Positions 61,006-64,000 of a stretch of DNA of 64,000 bases are shown piece by piece. How positions within the stretch are numbered: position 1 is the first letter of the stretch; each line of letters starts with the position of its first letter. The position numbers were made by a program, and so were the translations under genes. Origin of the DNA: Chiayiivirga sp. (lineage in GTDB: Bacteria; Pseudomonadota; Gammaproteobacteria; Xanthomonadales; Xanthomonadaceae); contig JALCLA010000002.1 of NCBI GenBank assembly GCA_022647565.1, positions 124,001-188,000 on the forward strand, read 5' to 3'. The notes beneath the pieces were generated by a model. The model was not told where the DNA came from. It was given only the letters and a program-made list of their open reading frames with translations, and searched no databases.

Positions 61006-61977
61006 ATGGTAGCCAAATCCTTCGTGCTGCCGGGCGCACCGCAGTCAATCGGGCGCCTGGCGGAATCCAGCGTCGCGCTGTGGCTGGCGAGTTGGCGCGC
61101 CTGCCTCGCCGAGTCGGTGCTGTACGGCCTTGCCGGCCTGCTGCCGACGCTCGCGGTGGCCGACCTCGTGCCAACCCTGAGCCGCTTCCTGCTCAGCCTC
61201 GGCGTTCGCCAGAGCCTGGCCTGGGTGCCGCCGCCGATGCAGCCCGACCCGGCCGACCTGATCGACGCAGTGCGGGCCTGGCTGGTAGCGCCCTCGACCT
61301 GGGTCACGCTCACCGCAAGCGCCCTGCTCGCGTTGCTAGCGCTCAGTGTGCTGATCCGCCGACAGGACGACATCGCGCGCGGGCAGGCGGGGCCGTGGCG
61401 CGCCGGTACCCGAGCCGCGCTGGCGCGTGCTGCCGCCGGCAGCATGGCCTGGCTGCTCTACGGCGCGATCCTGCTGGCCCTGACCGCACCGCTGTTGCTG
61501 CTGACGGTGGGCATCTTCAGCGCCAGCCTCGGCGCCGAACCGAGCGCGCTGCTTGGTTTGTTGCTGCTCCTGCTCGCCGGCCTGACCCTGTTTTCGATCC
61601 CGCTGACCTGGGCGTCGGTAGCCTGCGGCTTCGCACCGTTCGCCGCCGTCATCGACGGTGCGGGAGTGCTGGCGGCACAGGCCAGCAGCGTGCGACGCGT
61701 GCGCGGGTATTGGGTGCATGCCGCCGTGGCGGTCACATTGCCGATGTTGTTCTACCTCGGGGCGATCAGCGCGATCTCCAGTCTGACTTCGAGCCTGTGC
61801 GCGATGGCGAGCTACGCGCGGGGCGGCTGGCCGGCCGTCATGAGTCTGGAGTGGCTGGGCTGGTCGCAGTGGCTGGCCTTGCTGCCCGGTGCCGCGGTGC
61901 TGCCCCTGGCCAGCGCCGGCGGCGTGCTGGTCTGGAACGACCTGGCATTGCGCCACGGCGTGGCCGGCCGCCCCTGA
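61006..61977 (+). CDS. Six-helix membrane protein of unknown function
   Basis: A 323-residue hydrophobic protein. Helices include [77 protein letters not shown] and [16 protein letters not shown]. The pattern resembles YciC-like or related bacterial membrane proteins, but I do not assign a family. It is divergent from prmC, with only six bases between start codons. Confidence 0.65.
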   Translation: MVAKSFVLPGAPQSIGRLAESSVALWLASWRACLAESVLYGLAGLLPTLAVADLVPTLSRFLLSLGVRQSLAWVPPPMQPDPADLIDAVRAWLVAPSTWVTLTASALLALLALSVLIRRQDDIARGQAGPWRAGTRAALARAAAGSMAWLLYGAILLALTAPLLLLTVGIFSASLGAEPSALLGLLLLLLAGLTLFSIPLTWASVACGFAPFAAVIDGAGVLAAQASSVRRVRGYWVHAAVAVTLPMLFYLGAISAISSLTSSLCAMASYARGGWPAVMSLEWLGWSQWLALLPGAAVLPLASAGGVLVWNDLALRHGVAGRP

Positions 61978-62052
61978 GCGCAACCCAGCGCTTGTCCGGT
62001 CGTCGCTCCGGCCTGCGTTCACATAGGCGCATCCCGATCGTGGAGACCCGCC

Positions 62053-64000
62053 ATGCGTGTTCCCTCCCGCTTGCCTGCCCTGCTGGCTGCGGCGTTCGCC
62101 TGCAACGTACAGGCTGCGCCGCTGTCCAGCGCTTTCACCTATCAGGGTGAGCTGTACGACAGCGGACAACCCGCGATCGGCAGCTTCGACCTGCGCTTCA
62201 CGCCGTACGCCGATGCCGCCAACCCCAGCCTGCTCGGCCCACCGGTGGTGGTCGAGGACGTGCTGGTAAGCGAGGGCGTGTTCACCGCGAAAGTGGATTT
62301 CGGCGCCGGCTTCTTCGTCGGCGATCAGGTCTGGCTCGAAGTCGCGGTGCGTCCGTTTGATTCGGTCGACCCGAATGCCTTTCAGGCGCTTGCTCCACGA
62401 CAGGAACTGACCGCCTCGCCCTACACGCTCAAGCCGGCACCGGGCAGCGTCACCGATGTGGAACTGGCCGGCGATGCGGTCGGCAGCGCGCAGGTGGCTG
62501 ACAATTCGGTCGGCAGTGCCGACATCACCGACGGCAGCCTCACCGCCACCGACCTCGACCTGAACTCGCTAGGCACCGTTTTCTGGCGCGTCGGCGGCAA
62601 TGCCGGCACGGCCGGCGCGGCGCTCGGCACCACCGACAGCGAGCCCTTGTCGCTGGTGTCGCCGGTCGGCGTCACCATCAACGGCGCACGCGCCAACAAC
62701 AACACCGAGCTCACCATCCGCGGCAACCCCGGCACCCCGGAAACCAATGCCGACCTGAGCCTGTGGCCGCGCGGTGGCGAAGCCTTCTTCAATATTGCGG
62801 CCATTCCCACGCCCTCCAATGCCGTCTCGACCCCGGCCAATACCGAACTCGTGCTCAGCTCGGTGGGCACCAACCCGTTTACCGGATTCCTCTCGCGCGC
62901 CAGCTTCGGCTTCGACGGCGCATTCCGGGTGCGGCCCAACAATTCGAACGCGCCGCAACCGCGCATGATGGCCACGCGCGTCGGGATCGGTTTCGACCCA
63001 TCCGACAGCAGCGAAGCGCAGGAACTGGTGCTGGAAGACCAGGACGCGCAGTTGGGCCTGTACAGCGCCAACGACGGCAGCGCCGGTTCGGTCATCACCC
63101 TGGGCGAACTCGACGCAGGCAATTTCAGCAATGCCTGGGGTCTGTATCGCGCCACCAGTGCCGGCGGCAACGACCTGCGCCTGACCTTTGGCACCAACCA
63201 GGCCGCGGCAGCGAATCCGATCCTGTTCCATTTCGGCGACAACGGCTCGCTCGGAATCGGTGCGCCGCCGACCAATGGCGAACTCGAAATGCAGGTCACG
63301 CCTTCTGCGGCAAACCTCGACAACGGAGCCGATCTGGCGCTGGCACCACGCGGCGGCGACCACCTGTTCGATCTCAAGGTGGAAGGCACGAATGCCACCG
63401 ACACCAGCGCCGCCCTGCTCTTTGCCGGCCCCAGCGCCAATTTCGCGCCGCGCATGCGCGTCACCGGCACCGGTTCCTTCGGCGCGGGCAAGGTCTTCAA
63501 CCTGGCGCATGGGGGATCGTTCGTGTTTGCGGACGATTCGTCCGCCACCCCAGTGGCGACTACGGCGTCGAACCAGTTCCTCGTGCGCGCCGCCGGAGGT
63601 ATCGGCATCAACAGCGCCGCCGGCCTCGGCGATGAGCTGACGATTGGCCCGCACGACAACGACCCGTCGACCGATCAGGTCGACGTAGTGCTTGGGTCGC
63701 CGGGTTCGGTCGGTCGATTTCGGATCAGCACCTCGGTCGCAGGAGCCAGCGACAATATCGGTCGATTGATGATTCGGAACTCGAACAGCAGCTTTTCCAA
63801 CTCGCCGATCCTCGAGTTCCTGACTGATGGTGCGGTTCGCCGACTGGGCCTGTTCCGTGGCCGGACCGGCGGCTCGTGGGTCTCGCCAGCCCACCCCTTG
63901 CACATCGGCGATCCCGTGGTCCCCAACAGTGGCAACGGCGCGCACCTGACCAGCGCCGGCGTATGGACCAGCGCCTCCAGCCGCAGCTTCAAGCATGCGT
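62053..64000 (+). CDS. Secreted tail-fibre-like protein, probable S74 chaperone domain starting at the edge
   Basis: A protein of at least 649 residues, running off the right end. It has a signal peptide (MRVPSRLPALLAAAFACNVQ ending AAP) and an N-terminal domain with FTYQGELYDSGQPAIGSFDL. A long fibre-like region contains repeated short units (LTIRGNPGTP, LGLYSANDGS, LELSSVGTN-like stretches). The last visible residues, TSASSRSFKHA, look like the start of the intramolecular chaperone of endosialidase (peptidase S74), which trims and trimerises phage tail spikes and secreted fibres. GGAG lies 7 bases before the ATG. The C-terminus is not in the window. Confidence 0.75.
   Translation, partial: MRVPSRLPALLAAAFACNVQAAPLSSAFTYQGELYDSGQPAIGSFDLRFTPYADAANPSLLGPPVVVEDVLVSEGVFTAKVDFGAGFFVGDQVWLEVAVRPFDSVDPNAFQALAPRQELTASPYTLKPAPGSVTDVELAGDAVGSAQVADNSVGSADITDGSLTATDLDLNSLGTVFWRVGGNAGTAGAALGTTDSEPLSLVSPVGVTINGARANNNTELTIRGNPGTPETNADLSLWPRGGEAFFNIAAIPTPSNAVSTPANTELVLSSVGTNPFTGFLSRASFGFDGAFRVRPNNSNAPQPRMMATRVGIGFDPSDSSEAQELVLEDQDAQLGLYSANDGSAGSVITLGELDAGNFSNAWGLYRATSAGGNDLRLTFGTNQAAAANPILFHFGDNGSLGIGAPPTNGELEMQVTPSAANLDNGADLALAPRGGDHLFDLKVEGTNATDTSAALLFAGPSANFAPRMRVTGTGSFGAGKVFNLAHGGSFVFADDSSATPVATTASNQFLVRAAGGIGINSAAGLGDELTIGPHDNDPSTDQVDVVLGSPGSVGRFRISTSVAGASDNIGRLMIRNSNSSFSNSPILEFLTDGAVRRLGLFRGRTGGSWVSPAHPLHIGDPVVPNSGNGAHLTSAGVWTSASSRSFKHA

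Overview
This is a GC-rich chromosomal window that looks like a gammaproteobacterium of the order Lysobacterales/Xanthomonadales, possibly near Rhodanobacteraceae (inference). The reasons are the thrS-infC-rpmI-rplT cluster, several TonB-dependent receptors, PadR/ADOP permease pairs, DUF6491- and HutD-like proteins, secreted FG-GAP and PD40 proteins, and intergenic hairpin repeats of a kind I associate with that group. A cytochrome cd1 nitrite reductase indicates denitrification capacity. Genes of conserved function (thrS, infC, rplT, uvrB, dxs, nirS and a GGDEF/EAL gene) carry small frameshifts while most neighbours are open. The simplest reading is residual indel error in a draft or metagenomic assembly rather than true gene decay.

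Layout. 0-3.2 kb (minus): rplT, rpmI, infC (with an ATC start) and thrS, with a terminator-like hairpin in the thrS leader. 3.3-3.8 kb: an IS256-type transposase scrap and tRNA-Val. 4.2-7.7 kb (plus): an iron-uptake operon of siderophore-type TonB receptor (interrupted by one amber codon), PepSY membrane protein and a small membrane protein. 7.9-12.9 kb (minus): uvrB abutting and truncating a YbbP-like permease, then its ATPase YbbA. 13-14.2 kb: a TesA esterase fused to an HExxH domain. 14.2-14.7 and 28.1-28.8 kb hold two diverged copies of a roughly 0.5 kb intergenic element. 14.7-23.1 kb: S9 peptidase, GIY-YIG protein, Tat-exported aldo/keto reductase, FAD oxidoreductase, PD40 protein and a modular secreted endonuclease I. 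23.2-28 kb: thioesterase, DMT transporter, and a PadR-ADOP pair. 28.8-35.5 kb: dinB, a pseudo-receiver protein, a TPR protein, a Cdd1-like protein, a SET protein and a MASE1-GGDEF-EAL protein. 35.5-40.4 kb: palindromic repeats, small envelope proteins, M20 peptidase, ComEA-like protein, a second SET protein, a HutD-like protein and a DUF6491-type lipoprotein.

40.6-45.6 kb: tRNA-Phe with a possible integrase tail beside it, then nirS carrying an extra N-terminal cytochrome c, divergent from a heme-type TonB receptor, with two FNR/Dnr-like boxes between them. 45.7-53.1 kb: lipoprotein, acyl-CoA dehydrogenase, GNAT acetyltransferase, HNH endonuclease, small membrane protein, the second pseudo-receiver paralogue and dxs. 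53.2-64 kb: a giant membrane protein carrying a TonB-receptor-like VVVTGTRI segment, an FG-GAP protein, prmC, a six-helix membrane protein, and a secreted tail-fibre-like protein that runs off the right edge.

The least explained items are: the pair of pseudo-receiver paralogues; the shared C-terminal F-x-DGFE ending of two exported proteins; the TesA-HExxH fusion; the 0.5 kb element pair; and two MITE-like elements with near-perfect terminal inverted repeats.
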